Assembly (NCBI RefSeq): GCF_900111245.1
Contig: NZ_FOGO01000016.1
Location: 1 to 64,000 of the forward strand
DNA: 64,000 nucleotides
Source of the DNA: Streptomyces qinglanensis
GTDB taxonomy: Bacteria; Actinomycetota; Actinomycetes; Streptomycetales; Streptomycetaceae
Direction: 5' to 3'
Shown here: one piece after another, positions 29,233 to 37,753 of the stretch
Numbering within the stretch: position 1 is the first letter of the stretch
Layout of the letters: each line of letters starts with the position of its first letter
Notes under the pieces: generated by a model
Database searches by the model: none
What the model saw: the letters and a program-made list of their open reading frames with translations, nothing else
Told to the model about the DNA's origin: nothing
Program-made: the position numbers and the translations under genes

Positions 29233-29511
29233 GTGTCCTCTTCCATCACCACGCCCGAGGGCATCATCAACCCGCCGATTGATGAGCTGCTCGAGGCCAC
29301 CGACTCGAAGTACAGCCTCGTCATCTACGCCGCCAAGCGCGCGCGTCAGATCAACGCGTACTACTCCCAGCTCGGTGAGGGCCTCCTGGAGTACGTCGGC
29401 CCGCTGGTGGACACCCACGTGCACGAGAAGCCGCTGTCCATCGCACTCCGCGAGATCAACGCCGGACTTCTCACCTCCGAGCCCGTGGAGGCTCCGCCGG
29501 TCGTCCCGTAG
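29233..29511 (+). CDS. rpoZ: RNA polymerase omega subunit
   Basis: 92 residues; assembles with beta' in RNA polymerase. The PPIDELLEATDSKYSLVIYAAKRARQINAYYSQLGEGLLEYVGPLV core holds the conserved Arg-Ala-Arg-Gln-Ile helix. GTG 29233 follows GGAAGG at 29221-29226; the longer frame upstream has no RBS. A very strong terminator lies 17 bases after the stop. Confidence 0.95.
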   Translation: MSSSITTPEGIINPPIDELLEATDSKYSLVIYAAKRARQINAYYSQLGEGLLEYVGPLVDTHVHEKPLSIALREINAGLLTSEPVEAPPVVP

Positions 29512-29528
29512 CCGGTCGGCACCACTTC

Positions 29529-29567
29529 CACCAGGGGCCCGGCAGCGCGGCTGCCGGGCCCCTGGTG
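29529..29567 (+). terminator. Terminator after rpoZ
   Basis: A perfect 18-bp stem (29529-29546 with 29550-29567) with a GCG loop, 17 bases after the rpoZ stop, then TGTCAT. It separates gmk-rpoZ from coaBC. Confidence 0.85.
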
Positions 29568-29615
29568 TGTCATAAGGGCAGGACGGCACGTGTACGGGCA
29601 TGTGGGGAGAGACGA

Positions 29616-30869
29616 GTGACGCAGCAGTGGGACGGCCGGACGGCAGCCGGCAAGCCGAGGGTCGTGCTGGGAGTGAGCGGCGGCATCGCCGCCTACAAGG
29701 CGTGCGAGCTGGCCCGGCGCCTCACCGAGAGCGGGCACGACGTGCAGGCGGTGCCCACTGCCTCGGCGCTGCACTTCGTCGGCGCCGCCACCTGGTCGGC
29801 GCTGACCGGCCACCCGGTGGCCACCGAGGTGTGGGACACGGTGCACGAGGTGCCGCACGTCCGGACCGGTCAGGGCGCCGACCTCGTCGTCGTCGCCCCC
29901 GCGACCGCGGACCTGCTGGCCAAGGCCGCGCACGGACTCGCCGACGACCTGCTCACCAACACCCTGCTCACCGCGCGCTGCCCCGTCGTCTTCGCCCCCG
30001 CGATGCACACCGAGATGTGGGAGCACCCCGCCACCCGGGAGAACGTCGCCACGCTGCGGCGCCGTGGCGCCCTGGTCGTCGAGCCCGCCGTCGGCCGGCT
30101 GACCGGGAAGGACACCGGCAAGGGCCGGCTGCCGGACCCGGAAGCGCTCTTCGAGGTGTGCCGGCGGGTGCTGCAGCGCGGAGCGGCCGGAGTCGGCCCC
30201 GACCTCGCGGGACGCCATGTCGTCGTCACCGCGGGCGGCACCCGCGAGCCGCTCGATCCGGTGCGCTTCCTGGGCAACCGCTCCTCCGGCAAGCAGGGGT
30301 ACGCGCTCGCCCGCACCGCCGCGGCCCGCGGGGCGCGGGTGACGCTCGTGTCCGCCAACAGCGCGCTGCCGGACCCGGCAGGCGTGGACCTGGTGCGGGT
30401 GGGCAGCGCCGAGGAGCTGCGGACCGCCGTGACCGCGGCGGCCGCCGACGCGGACGCCGTGGTGATGGCCGCAGCGGTCGCCGACTTCCGCCCGGCCGCC
30501 TACGCCACCGGGAAGATCAAGAAGAAGGCCGGTCAGGAGCCCGAGCCGCTGGCGCTCGCCCGGAACCCCGACATCCTCGCCGAGCTCGCCGCGCACCGGC
30601 CCCGCCCCGGCCAGCTCGTGGTCGGCTTCGCGGCCGAGACGGACCGGGTGCTGGAGCACGGCCGCGCCAAGCTCGCCGCCAAGGGCTGCGACCTGCTGGT
30701 CGTCAACGAGGTGGGGGAGAGCAGGACCTTCGGCTCGGAGGAGAACGAGGCCGTGGTGCTGGGCACCGACGGTAGCGAGACGCCGGTTCCGCACGGGCCG
30801 AAGGAGGCGCTCGCGGAGACGGTGTGGGACCTGATCGCCGAGCGGTTTCCGGGGCTCTCCGAGGACTGA
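29616..30869 (+). CDS. coaBC: Phosphopantothenoylcysteine decarboxylase / phosphopantothenate-cysteine ligase
   Basis: 417 residues, a fusion making 4'-phosphopantetheine for CoA. The N-terminal CoaC flavoprotein has GVSGGIAAYKACELARRL near 17 and the FAPAMHTEMWEHPA substrate motif near 128. The C-terminal CoaB synthetase (from about 205) has VTAGGTREPLDPVRFLGNRSSGKQGYALA near 206-233, the KIKKKAGQEPEPLALARNPDIL CTP-site loop near 300 and GFAAETD near 333. GTG 29616 follows GGGGAGAGA. It lies behind the rpoZ terminator, so it probably has its own promoter. Confidence 0.95.
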   Translation: MTQQWDGRTAAGKPRVVLGVSGGIAAYKACELARRLTESGHDVQAVPTASALHFVGAATWSALTGHPVATEVWDTVHEVPHVRTGQGADLVVVAPATADLLAKAAHGLADDLLTNTLLTARCPVVFAPAMHTEMWEHPATRENVATLRRRGALVVEPAVGRLTGKDTGKGRLPDPEALFEVCRRVLQRGAAGVGPDLAGRHVVVTAGGTREPLDPVRFLGNRSSGKQGYALARTAAARGARVTLVSANSALPDPAGVDLVRVGSAEELRTAVTAAAADADAVVMAAAVADFRPAAYATGKIKKKAGQEPEPLALARNPDILAELAAHRPRPGQLVVGFAAETDRVLEHGRAKLAAKGCDLLVVNEVGESRTFGSEENEAVVLGTDGSETPVPHGPKEALAETVWDLIAERFPGLSED

Positions 30870-31240
30870 GCCGGGACGCCCGGTCCGGTGCGGCGGGGTG
30901 GCTGTCCCGAGGAGTGGACGCGGAATCATCGCTTCCGCCGCGGGCGCACCGGAAATGTCGACAGGGTGACCGAGTGGGCCGGAAGCCGTCGAACGCGGCT
31001 GGAACGGCGCTCTTGACCAGCATCTTCGCTGTCCGACACGCCCTGACATATCCAGATCTCCCGTGCCCTTCCGGTGCTCCTGAAGTCCGGATCGAGCAGG
31101 TCATGGTCGTCTCGTAGTTCGAGAGTCCGTGATTGGATGCGGGTGGAGATGGATAAACTGGCCGCGGACCGTGCTTGGGCGCAGCCCCCGACCGGTCCGC
31201 CCATGCTCAGCCAGCAGCCGCTGCAACCCCAGGGAGCGAT
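30870..31240 (+). other. 371-base gap before metK, no gene seen
   Basis: No open frame here has an RBS or recognisable product. A possible metK promoter lies at 31133-31159 (TTGGAT, then GATAAACT), though the spacing is poor. I looked for SAM-I/SAM-IV riboswitch features (the GGCAACC-type core and closing P1) and did not find a convincing set. Confidence 0.5.
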
Positions 31241-32449
31241 GTGTCGCGCCGCTTGTTCACCTCGGAATCTGTGACCGAGGGTCACCCTGACAAGATCGCT
31301 GACCAGATCAGCGACACCATCCTCGACGCCCTCCTCAAGGAAGACCCGCACTCCAGGGTCGCCGTCGAGACACTGATCACCACCGGTCTCGTGCACGTGG
31401 CCGGAGAGGTGACGACCAAGGCATACGCCCCGATTTCGACCCTCGTGCGCAACAAGGTCCTCGAGATCGGATACGACTCCTCCAAGAAGGGCTTCGACGG
31501 CGCCTCCTGCGGCGTCTCGGAGTCGATCGGCGCCCAGTCGCCCGACATCGCGCAGGGCGTCGACACCGCCTACGAGAAGCGCGTCGAGGGCGACGAGGAC
31601 GAGCTCGACGAGCAGGGCGCCGGCGACCAGGGCCTGATGTTCGGCTACGCCTGCGACGAGACCGCCGAGTTCATGCCGCTGCCGATCACTCTGGCGCACC
31701 GGCTCTCGGAGCGGCTCTCCGCCGTCCGCAAGAACGGCACGATCCCCTACCTGCGCCCGGACGGGAAGACGCAGGTGACCATCGAGTACGACGGCGACAA
31801 GGCCGTGCGGCTGGACACCGTCGTGGTCTCCTCGCAGCACGCAGCCGACATCGACCTCGACTCGCTGCTCGCACCCGACATCCGCGAGTTCGTCGTCGAG
31901 CCCGAGCTGAAGGCCCTGGTGGACGAGGGCATCAAGCTGGAGACCGAGGGCTACCGGCTGCTGGTCAACCCGACCGGCCGCTTCGAGATCGGCGGCCCGA
32001 TGGGTGACGCCGGACTCACCGGCCGGAAGATCATCATCGACACCTACGGCGGTATGGCCCGCCACGGTGGCGGCGCCTTCTCCGGCAAGGACCCGTCCAA
32101 GGTCGACCGCTCCGCCGCCTACGCGATGCGCTGGGTCGCCAAGAACGTGGTGGCCGCCCGCCTCGCCACCCGCTGCGAGGTCCAGGTCGCCTACGCCATC
32201 GGCAAGGCCGAGCCGGTCGGTCTCTTCGTGGAGACCTTCGGCACCGCCGCGGTGGACCACGAGAAGATCGAGCAGGCCATCTCCGAGGTCTTCGACCTCC
32301 GCCCGGCCGCGATCATCCGCGACCTCGACCTGCTGCGTCCCATCTACTCGCAGACGGCCGCCTACGGGCACTTCGGCCGGGCGCTGCCCGACTTCACCTG
32401 GGAGCGCACCGACCGGGTCGACGCCCTGCGCAAGGCAGTCGGGCTCTGA
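31241..32449 (+). CDS. metK: S-adenosylmethionine synthetase
   Basis: 402 residues; makes SAM from methionine and ATP. Signatures: LFTSESVTEGHPDKIADQISD near 5-25, SCGVSESIGAQSPDIAQGVD near 88-107, GAGDQGLMFGYACDE near 126, GPMGDAGLTGRKIIIDTYGG near 252-271, GGGAFSGKDPSKVDRSAAY near 276-294 and QVAYAIGKAEPV near 317. GTG 31241 follows AGGGAG at 31231. SAM level affects antibiotic production in Streptomyces. The gene ends 45 bases before a strong hairpin. Confidence 0.98.
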   Translation: MSRRLFTSESVTEGHPDKIADQISDTILDALLKEDPHSRVAVETLITTGLVHVAGEVTTKAYAPISTLVRNKVLEIGYDSSKKGFDGASCGVSESIGAQSPDIAQGVDTAYEKRVEGDEDELDEQGAGDQGLMFGYACDETAEFMPLPITLAHRLSERLSAVRKNGTIPYLRPDGKTQVTIEYDGDKAVRLDTVVVSSQHAADIDLDSLLAPDIREFVVEPELKALVDEGIKLETEGYRLLVNPTGRFEIGGPMGDAGLTGRKIIIDTYGGMARHGGGAFSGKDPSKVDRSAAYAMRWVAKNVVAARLATRCEVQVAYAIGKAEPVGLFVETFGTAAVDHEKIEQAISEVFDLRPAAIIRDLDLLRPIYSQTAAYGHFGRALPDFTWERTDRVDALRKAVGL

Positions 32450-32494
32450 CCCACCGCCGCGTCGGTATCGTCAGCAATCCCTCCGTTCGACCGT

Positions 32495-32536
32495 CGGAGG
32501 CCCGGCACCCCATGCTGGCGGGGTGCCGGGCCTCCG
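32495..32536. terminator. Bidirectional terminator between metK and the TIR cluster
   Basis: A perfect 17-bp stem (32495-32511 with 32520-32536) and an 8-base loop between metK (plus) and the membrane-protein gene (minus), so it can serve both. Confidence 0.8.
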
Positions 32537-32564
32537 GCGCGTCCGGACGTCTGCGGCCGGGGTG

Positions 32565-33692
32565 TCAGCTCCCGGGCCTGCCCTCCTGTCCGCTGCCCTC
32601 TTCCTGCACTTCCGGGGCCGTGTCGAGACCCGGGACCTCGACCGTCGCCGGGTCGAATCGGTGCCGCACGCTCTCGATCGCGCCCTCCCGGCCCACTTGG
32701 ACCGCCCCCTCGTGGAGCGCGCGGGCAAGAACCCCCGCGTCTTCGTGACCGGCCGGTACCCCCAACGCGTCCAGGAGCCGTTCGAAGGCGTTCACCGGCG
32801 GGGTACCCGGCCCCACTGCTCCAGGTACCTCCAACGGGTGGTTCGAGTGCGGTGCGTCGCCGTCCGGTGCCGGACCGTGCGCCTGGTGGCCCTCCGGCTG
32901 CGCCGGCACCCAGTGGGCGTAGCGCTCCGGGACATCCCGGTCGTTGGCGGCTGCGGAGAGCTGCGCGAGCACTCCCAGGTCACCGACGGCCTTGTGGATC
33001 TGGTCCTCGTTCTTCGCCAGCCACCACACCACGGCGGTTCCGGTGTCCTGCAGCACGTCCTTGCCCAGGTAGTCGCGCCGGTCCTGCTCGTACCTGCGCT
33101 CGTGCGACCACAGCGCTTCGTCCTTGCGGACGGTGGAGAGCTTGCGCAGGCGCGCCGTGTCCGGCTCCGTCAGCGTCAGGGTCACCTCCTCCGCCATGAC
33201 GAGAAGCCTGCCCCCGGGATCCGGGAGCATCACCGCCAGCTCGCCGACCAACCGGTGCTGAGCCAGTGAGCTTCGCTGCGGCCGGCAGGTCTCAGTGATC
33301 TCGCGCGCTCGCTCCAGCACCGCGCCGATGGCGACGCCCGACGGCGAGAACGGTGCGCTGCCCTTCGGCGCTTCTTGCGGACACCAGCGCACGGTGGCCG
33401 AGAAACGGAAGTCGTAGTCCTCTGCGGCGGACGGAAGCACCGCATCCGTCACGCGCTGTTCCCGGCGCTCGGGTGGGTCCGTGGGCCGGTCGGGCTCGGT
33501 CGTGAACTCCGCGGAGAGCGGGTCGACGGCCGGTGCGGTGAGACGTGGCACAACGGCCACGGCGACTGCCAGGAGCGCCGCTGCCGTGCCCCAGCCCCAC
33601 GCGGGCCAGCGCATGGCGAGGCCGGTGATGACCAGAACGAGGCTCAGCAGAACGGTGCAGAATCCGGCCACCGTCTTGTGACCAGAGCTCAT
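32565..33692 (-). CDS. Two-pass membrane protein of the TIR cluster
   Basis: 375 residues. Two closely spaced transmembrane helices open the protein (about 8-26, AGFCTVLLSLVLVITGLAM, and 30-46, WGWGTAAALLAVAVAVV), so the rest is probably cytoplasmic. A strand-rich stretch (YDFRFSATVRWCP..., VGELAVMLPDPGGRLLVMAEEVTLTLTEPD) and then a charged helical region (RKDEALWSHERRYEQDRRDYLGKDVLQDTGTAVVWWLAKNED) follow, an order reminiscent of SPFH/band-7 proteins, though I cannot confirm that family. The tail is Pro/Gly/Asp-rich. ATG 33692 is taken from the hydrophobic start. It is last of four minus-strand genes, 47 bases after the large protein. Function unknown. Confidence 0.7.
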   Translation of the reverse strand: MSSGHKTVAGFCTVLLSLVLVITGLAMRWPAWGWGTAAALLAVAVAVVPRLTAPAVDPLSAEFTTEPDRPTDPPERREQRVTDAVLPSAAEDYDFRFSATVRWCPQEAPKGSAPFSPSGVAIGAVLERAREITETCRPQRSSLAQHRLVGELAVMLPDPGGRLLVMAEEVTLTLTEPDTARLRKLSTVRKDEALWSHERRYEQDRRDYLGKDVLQDTGTAVVWWLAKNEDQIHKAVGDLGVLAQLSAAANDRDVPERYAHWVPAQPEGHQAHGPAPDGDAPHSNHPLEVPGAVGPGTPPVNAFERLLDALGVPAGHEDAGVLARALHEGAVQVGREGAIESVRHRFDPATVEVPGLDTAPEVQEEGSGQEGRPGS

Positions 33693-33739
33693 GAAGTCTC
33701 CTCGAACGTCGGGTGTGGTGCGGAGGCGGCGCGCGGCTC

Positions 33740-35674
33740 TCAGCCCGCGGGCGAGGCGGCCACGGACCGGCAGGAAGCCCACAGCGCATCCACGGTGCGC
33801 ACACGTTCCGGGACGCCACCGGCCCAGGCGCAGGCGATGGCGTAGACGGTCCCGAAGGCCGCCCGGTGCCGTGCGCATGCCGCGGCCAGGCTGCTGAGTG
33901 CCAACCTGCTCGCCGCCGGTTGTGAGCAGACCTGATTCAGCCAGCCGCGCAGTGACTCTTCCCAGGCACCAGGGGGAAGAGCGGCGAATGCTGTTGCCCA
34001 GTGGTCGGCGAGCAGGGTGCGCCAGGGGACGTCGTCCGGCAGCCGCGACGGATCGGCCACCTGGAAGAAGACGGCCAGATCGCGCCGCCCCCGAGTGTCG
34101 TGTGCGACCCGCAGCCTGCGAAGCAGGCTTCTGTAGAGTCGGTCGTCCGAGGCCGTGATGCGTGACAGGGCCTCACGAGCGGTCCTGCGCACATCCGGGT
34201 GCTGGTGGCGGCTCAGATGGCGCAGTCTGACCATTGCTCGGTCGGGGAAGCGACGCGACAGCACCTCGGAGCACACCCCGATCAGGACATGTGCACGCGA
34301 CGTCGGCAGCGCCGCATCCTGGGACCAGACGTAGAGCCGGTGCCGGAAGGCGCTGCCGTGCCGGGGATCCACCACTCCTTCCGCCAGCGCCCGTGCCGCC
34401 ATGGACAGTGTCTCTGCGGAAGCGCCGGCCCGGGTCCAGCGTTCGGCTGGGCCGCTGAGGACTTCCGGCGGCCCGGTGCGCAGGCACTCGCGTGCGAAGC
34501 GTGTGACGAGCGCCAACCGGTCGGCCGTGCCCAGCGCCGGGAGGTCTGCCGCTTCGTCCATCCAGTTGCCGAGCGGGGCGCGGAGCTGGGGGTAGTTGTC
34601 CCAGAACCACGCGCGCACCCGCTCCTGGTATCCGCTCGCGTCGAACCGAACCCGTCCGTCCGCCCCTCGCGTGGCCCTGATCTCGCGTAGCCGGGCGGTC
34701 AAGGTGCGCTGCTGGAGAGGCGGCGTGGTCACCTGTGGGTGCTCCGTGACGTGCAGCAGCCGGATCGCCGCCTCGTGGATCGTGTCGGCCCGCGCCTCGT
34801 GCAGCAGGGCAGTGGCCAGCAGCAGAGCCCGCTGTGCTCCGCTCTCCAGGTTGTCCATGTGGTTGTCGACGTCCCGCAGTTCGGGTGCGCGGGCGGCCAT
34901 GGCGACGTCGAGCCAGGCGGAGAAGCCGCTCTCGCCGGGTGCCGTCTCGCGAGCCGCCCTGATCCCCTCGCTCAGTTCCACCACCTCGGCGAGGGTGGCT
35001 CCTGCCAGCAGGTGCCCCAATTCCTTCCCGGACAGTTGCGAGGGTTCGGGCCGGATGCCGCACTCGCGCAGGTGCGCCCCCAGGACCTGCACCGGGTCGG
35101 GGCGTTCCAGCCTTGCCGTCAGCCTCTGGAGCAGCGGGTCGAATCCGGTCTGCCACTCCTGCGGCAGCACGACGGCGAGCCACGCGTCGCGATCCCGTAC
35201 GACTTGGACGAAGCCCGGCAACTCGGCCATGAATGCGGTGTAGCGGCGCCGCGTCGTGCCGGACAGGTCGAGCAGGAAGGCCGCGCCTTCTTCCACCTGT
35301 GCGGGATCGAGCGCCTGGTCCGTGCCATGCTCCTCTTCGGCCTGATCGACCAGTTCGCGGAACCGCTCCGCACCCTGTGGCAGCTCGCACAGCAGCGCCA
35401 TGGCCGCCGTGCAGGCTCCGTGTCCGGGCCGGGCACTCAGCAGCACCGTGCGCTGCTCCTCCAGCACCTGCCGGGCACGGGCGCAGCCGGGGGTGGGTGC
35501 GAACCGTCGCCTGAGCCCGCGCAGTTCCTGCGCGGCTGCCCGGCGCGGGTTCCGGCCGCTCCGGTCCGGCGCTGCGGAGTCCCGGATCTCCTGGTAGATC
35601 GAGATGTGCTGGGCCCCGGCGCCGGAGTTGACCGGGCCGTGGGAACCTTCGAAGTGTGTGACGGGTCCCCTCAT
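33740..35674 (-). CDS. Large helical protein with degenerate P-loop region and N-terminal signalling motif
   Basis: 644 residues. Residues 12-24 (HGPVNSGAGAQHI) match a motif in the tail of the TIR protein encoded just upstream. A segment RFAPTPGCARARQVLEEQRTVLLSARPGHGACTAAMALL (split here for reading: RFAPTPGCARARQVLEE, then QRTVLLSARPGHGACTAAM, about 57-95) looks like the start of a STAND-type NTPase, but the P-loop Lys is missing. FLLDLS near 133 would be the Walker B strand. The rest is helical; HPDVRRTAREALSRI (near 490) resembles a HEAT repeat. The ATG overlaps the TIR stop (ATGA). I infer a sensor/scaffold of an immune module. No enzyme function is assigned. Confidence 0.7.
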   Translation of the reverse strand: MRGPVTHFEGSHGPVNSGAGAQHISIYQEIRDSAAPDRSGRNPRRAAAQELRGLRRRFAPTPGCARARQVLEEQRTVLLSARPGHGACTAAMALLCELPQGAERFRELVDQAEEEHGTDQALDPAQVEEGAAFLLDLSGTTRRRYTAFMAELPGFVQVVRDRDAWLAVVLPQEWQTGFDPLLQRLTARLERPDPVQVLGAHLRECGIRPEPSQLSGKELGHLLAGATLAEVVELSEGIRAARETAPGESGFSAWLDVAMAARAPELRDVDNHMDNLESGAQRALLLATALLHEARADTIHEAAIRLLHVTEHPQVTTPPLQQRTLTARLREIRATRGADGRVRFDASGYQERVRAWFWDNYPQLRAPLGNWMDEAADLPALGTADRLALVTRFARECLRTGPPEVLSGPAERWTRAGASAETLSMAARALAEGVVDPRHGSAFRHRLYVWSQDAALPTSRAHVLIGVCSEVLSRRFPDRAMVRLRHLSRHQHPDVRRTAREALSRITASDDRLYRSLLRRLRVAHDTRGRRDLAVFFQVADPSRLPDDVPWRTLLADHWATAFAALPPGAWEESLRGWLNQVCSQPAASRLALSSLAAACARHRAAFGTVYAIACAWAGGVPERVRTVDALWASCRSVAASPAG

Positions 35675-36411
35675 CGACGCTTCCCGAACCGGTGCTTGAC
35701 GTCCCCCCTGTGGTCGCCGCCGGTGTAGGTGGCGCCGTCGCCCTCGATGTGGGGCTGATGCACGTTCTGCGGTCCGGGACCGGTGTTGACGGGTCCTCGC
35801 GAATCGTGGATGACGGTGGAGGTGAGACCGCCTGTGACGTCGCGCGCTTGGATGTTGCCGTCGCCGTCCGAGTGCATCGTGTTCGCCACTCCGCCGGGCA
35901 GGGGATCGGCGGGGGAGTCCTGGGCTGTGCGGTCGACCAGTCCTGGTACCAACTCGGAGACGACCTCGGCGATGCGTCCCAGGTCGCCGGATGCCTGCTG
36001 GTTGTCGTAACGGAGGGACTGCACATAGGCGAGGCGGGTCAGCGGGCGGGGGAGGGCGGAGGCGCTGAGGCGTTCGGAACGCCTGCCGAGCAGTACGGGG
36101 ACCACCGGGATCTGGCGGGAGAACGATTCCAGCAGCTCCGTGCGCACCCAGTCCTTCTCGTTGTCGAGAGCCCTGCGGTCCGGATGAGCCGTGTCAGGCG
36201 CTTCGGCCCACCGTGGGCCGATCAGGGCCAGCAGGACGTCGCTGCGGCGCACCGCAGCGAGCAGCTCGTCGGGATAGAGCTGCCCGGGCCTGATCGATTC
36301 GCCGGCGCGGAAGACCAGTCCGTCGCCGAACCGCTGCGTCAGGTCGCGGGCGATGGTGGTGGCAGCTTGTTCGCCGTCTCCCGTGCGGTAGTTGACGAAG
36401 ACATGCGGCAT
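35671..36411 (-). CDS. TIR-domain protein with C-terminal Gly/Asn-rich motif
   Basis: 246 residues. Residues 1 to about 135 are a TIR domain: HVFVNYRTGDGEQAA at the start, RRSDVLLALIGPRW in the middle, and DWVRTELLES with Glu92, the position of the catalytic Glu in NAD-cleaving bacterial TIRs. Residues 175-246 are a Gly/Asn/Thr-rich tail of three loose repeats (DGNIQARDVTGG, RGPVNTGPGPQNV at 205-217, DGATYTGGDHRGDV). The middle one matches the N-terminal motif of the next protein. ATG 36411 has AAGGAG upstream. The likely role is an NAD-depleting effector; this is inference from the domain. Confidence 0.85.
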   Translation of the reverse strand: MPHVFVNYRTGDGEQAATTIARDLTQRFGDGLVFRAGESIRPGQLYPDELLAAVRRSDVLLALIGPRWAEAPDTAHPDRRALDNEKDWVRTELLESFSRQIPVVPVLLGRRSERLSASALPRPLTRLAYVQSLRYDNQQASGDLGRIAEVVSELVPGLVDRTAQDSPADPLPGGVANTMHSDGDGNIQARDVTGGLTSTVIHDSRGPVNTGPGPQNVHQPHIEGDGATYTGGDHRGDVKHRFGKRR

Positions 36412-36463
36412 GGCGGGGCTCCTTGTCCGGTGGGTCATGTTCAGACAGCGCTGGGCGCAGGGA

Positions 36464-37753
36464 TCAGACGTACGAGGCCAGCCAGGGCAGAAGGTTCTGG
36501 ACGGCCGTGGTCGGGTGTCGACGCAAGGTGATGGCAAGGCGTCGCAGATCGGTTGTGATGGTTGCGGACGCGACGGCATCTGTCGCAGCCGTGAGGGCTT
36601 GCACAAGGGCGCACGCATGGTCGATCTCGCCCGCGGCGGCATGGGCGAGGGCGCGGCGTACCCCGTACCTGGCCTGCGACCTGAGCGCGTCGGGCGGGAG
36701 TTCAGCCGTCTCGCGGTCCAGCACTTCGGCGGCCTCGCCGGGCCGACCGAGGTCGTGCAGACACCAGCCGGTGATCATCGACACGGGATCGGTGAGGGTG
36801 CTGGTGCCGATGACCGGTGCACCGGGAGGTGAGCTGTCCGCGGGCGTGGCGCCGGCAGTGGCCAACAGGGTCCGAGCTTCCTCGAGGCGGCGCATGCAGT
36901 CGCGGTGACCGCCGGCGAGTGCGTGCCCCTGCGCCTCCCGCTGGGCGGCCAGCCCGCGCACCCGGTCGCTGTCCGCCAGTTGCCGGGCCCGCTGTGCCAA
37001 TTCCACGGTCTGCGCCGCATCGCCCCGATACAGCGTGATCAGCCCACGGCGGACCAGAGCGTAGGCGGCCAGTTCCGGGTCGCCGCCCGATGCGGCGAGT
37101 TCCACAGCGCGATCCGTCCACCACAAGGCACCCCGGTCGTCTCCGCTCTCCTGTACGAGCCAGCCGATGTACTCCGCGTAACGGGAGGCCAAGGACAGCA
37201 GGGCGGCCCTGTGGCGGCCCGCGTGCCTGGCTGAGGCCCGGAGGCTGTGAGTCTGTGCGATGAGTGGCGGCAGTACGAGCTGGGGCCCCGTGCTCTGGCC
37301 CAGGCGGCGGTAGTGGGCGAAGAGCGAGTGGGCGGTGCGGAGCAGCGCCGCACTGTCCGCCTGGGGGGCGGGTTGGCCCAGCGGGATGACAGTCGCCGCA
37401 CCGGCGGCCATCACCGCCCTGCGGGGTACGGGTTCGAAGGATGTGCTTCCATCGGGGTCCATCTGCATCATCCAGATGTCGTCGCCATCGGAACCGGAAT
37501 CGGGTGTGGGGGCGGGCGGTGTCTCCCGGGGCGGGGGAGCGAGTGCGGCGAGGGCGCCCTCGGCGCCGAGGGCGGAGTCGCACAACCGGGCGAGTTCGGT
37601 GGAGGGGGACTTGAGACTGCGTTCGACCTTGCTCAGTTGGCTCTTGCTGTAGTGGACGAGAAGGCTGAGGTGGCCGAGTGTGAATCCCCGCGCGAGGCGC
37701 AGCCTGCGGAGTTCGGGACCGAAGCGGGGCGGCTGGTGGGCCGGCTGTGGCAC
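36464..37753 (-). CDS. XRE-family regulator with TPR-like C-terminus
   Basis: 429 residues. The N-terminal helix-turn-helix (about 12-66: FGPELRRLRLARGFTLGHLSLLVHYSKSQLSKVERSLKSPSTELARLCD) is of the XRE type common in Streptomyces. The C-terminal half has TPR-like helical pairs (for example TVELAQRARQLADSDRVRGLAAQREAQGHALAGG and CMRRLEEARTLLATAG). GTG 37753 is chosen because GGAGG lies just upstream and the HTH starts soon after. It is first in the four-gene minus-strand cluster, 53 bases before the TIR gene, and no DUF397 partner is present. Confidence 0.8.
   Translation of the reverse strand: MPQPAHQPPRFGPELRRLRLARGFTLGHLSLLVHYSKSQLSKVERSLKSPSTELARLCDSALGAEGALAALAPPPRETPPAPTPDSGSDGDDIWMMQMDPDGSTSFEPVPRRAVMAAGAATVIPLGQPAPQADSAALLRTAHSLFAHYRRLGQSTGPQLVLPPLIAQTHSLRASARHAGRHRAALLSLASRYAEYIGWLVQESGDDRGALWWTDRAVELAASGGDPELAAYALVRRGLITLYRGDAAQTVELAQRARQLADSDRVRGLAAQREAQGHALAGGHRDCMRRLEEARTLLATAGATPADSSPPGAPVIGTSTLTDPVSMITGWCLHDLGRPGEAAEVLDRETAELPPDALRSQARYGVRRALAHAAAGEIDHACALVQALTAATDAVASATITTDLRRLAITLRRHPTTAVQNLLPWLASYV

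Noticed and set aside
30824..31117. Small open frame between coaBC and metK
   Set aside because: Overlaps the coaBC end in another frame, no RBS, no recognisable product.
30870..31240. SAM riboswitch upstream of metK
   Set aside because: CTGCAACCCC resembles one element, but the closing stem and remaining core were not found and the start codon follows too closely.
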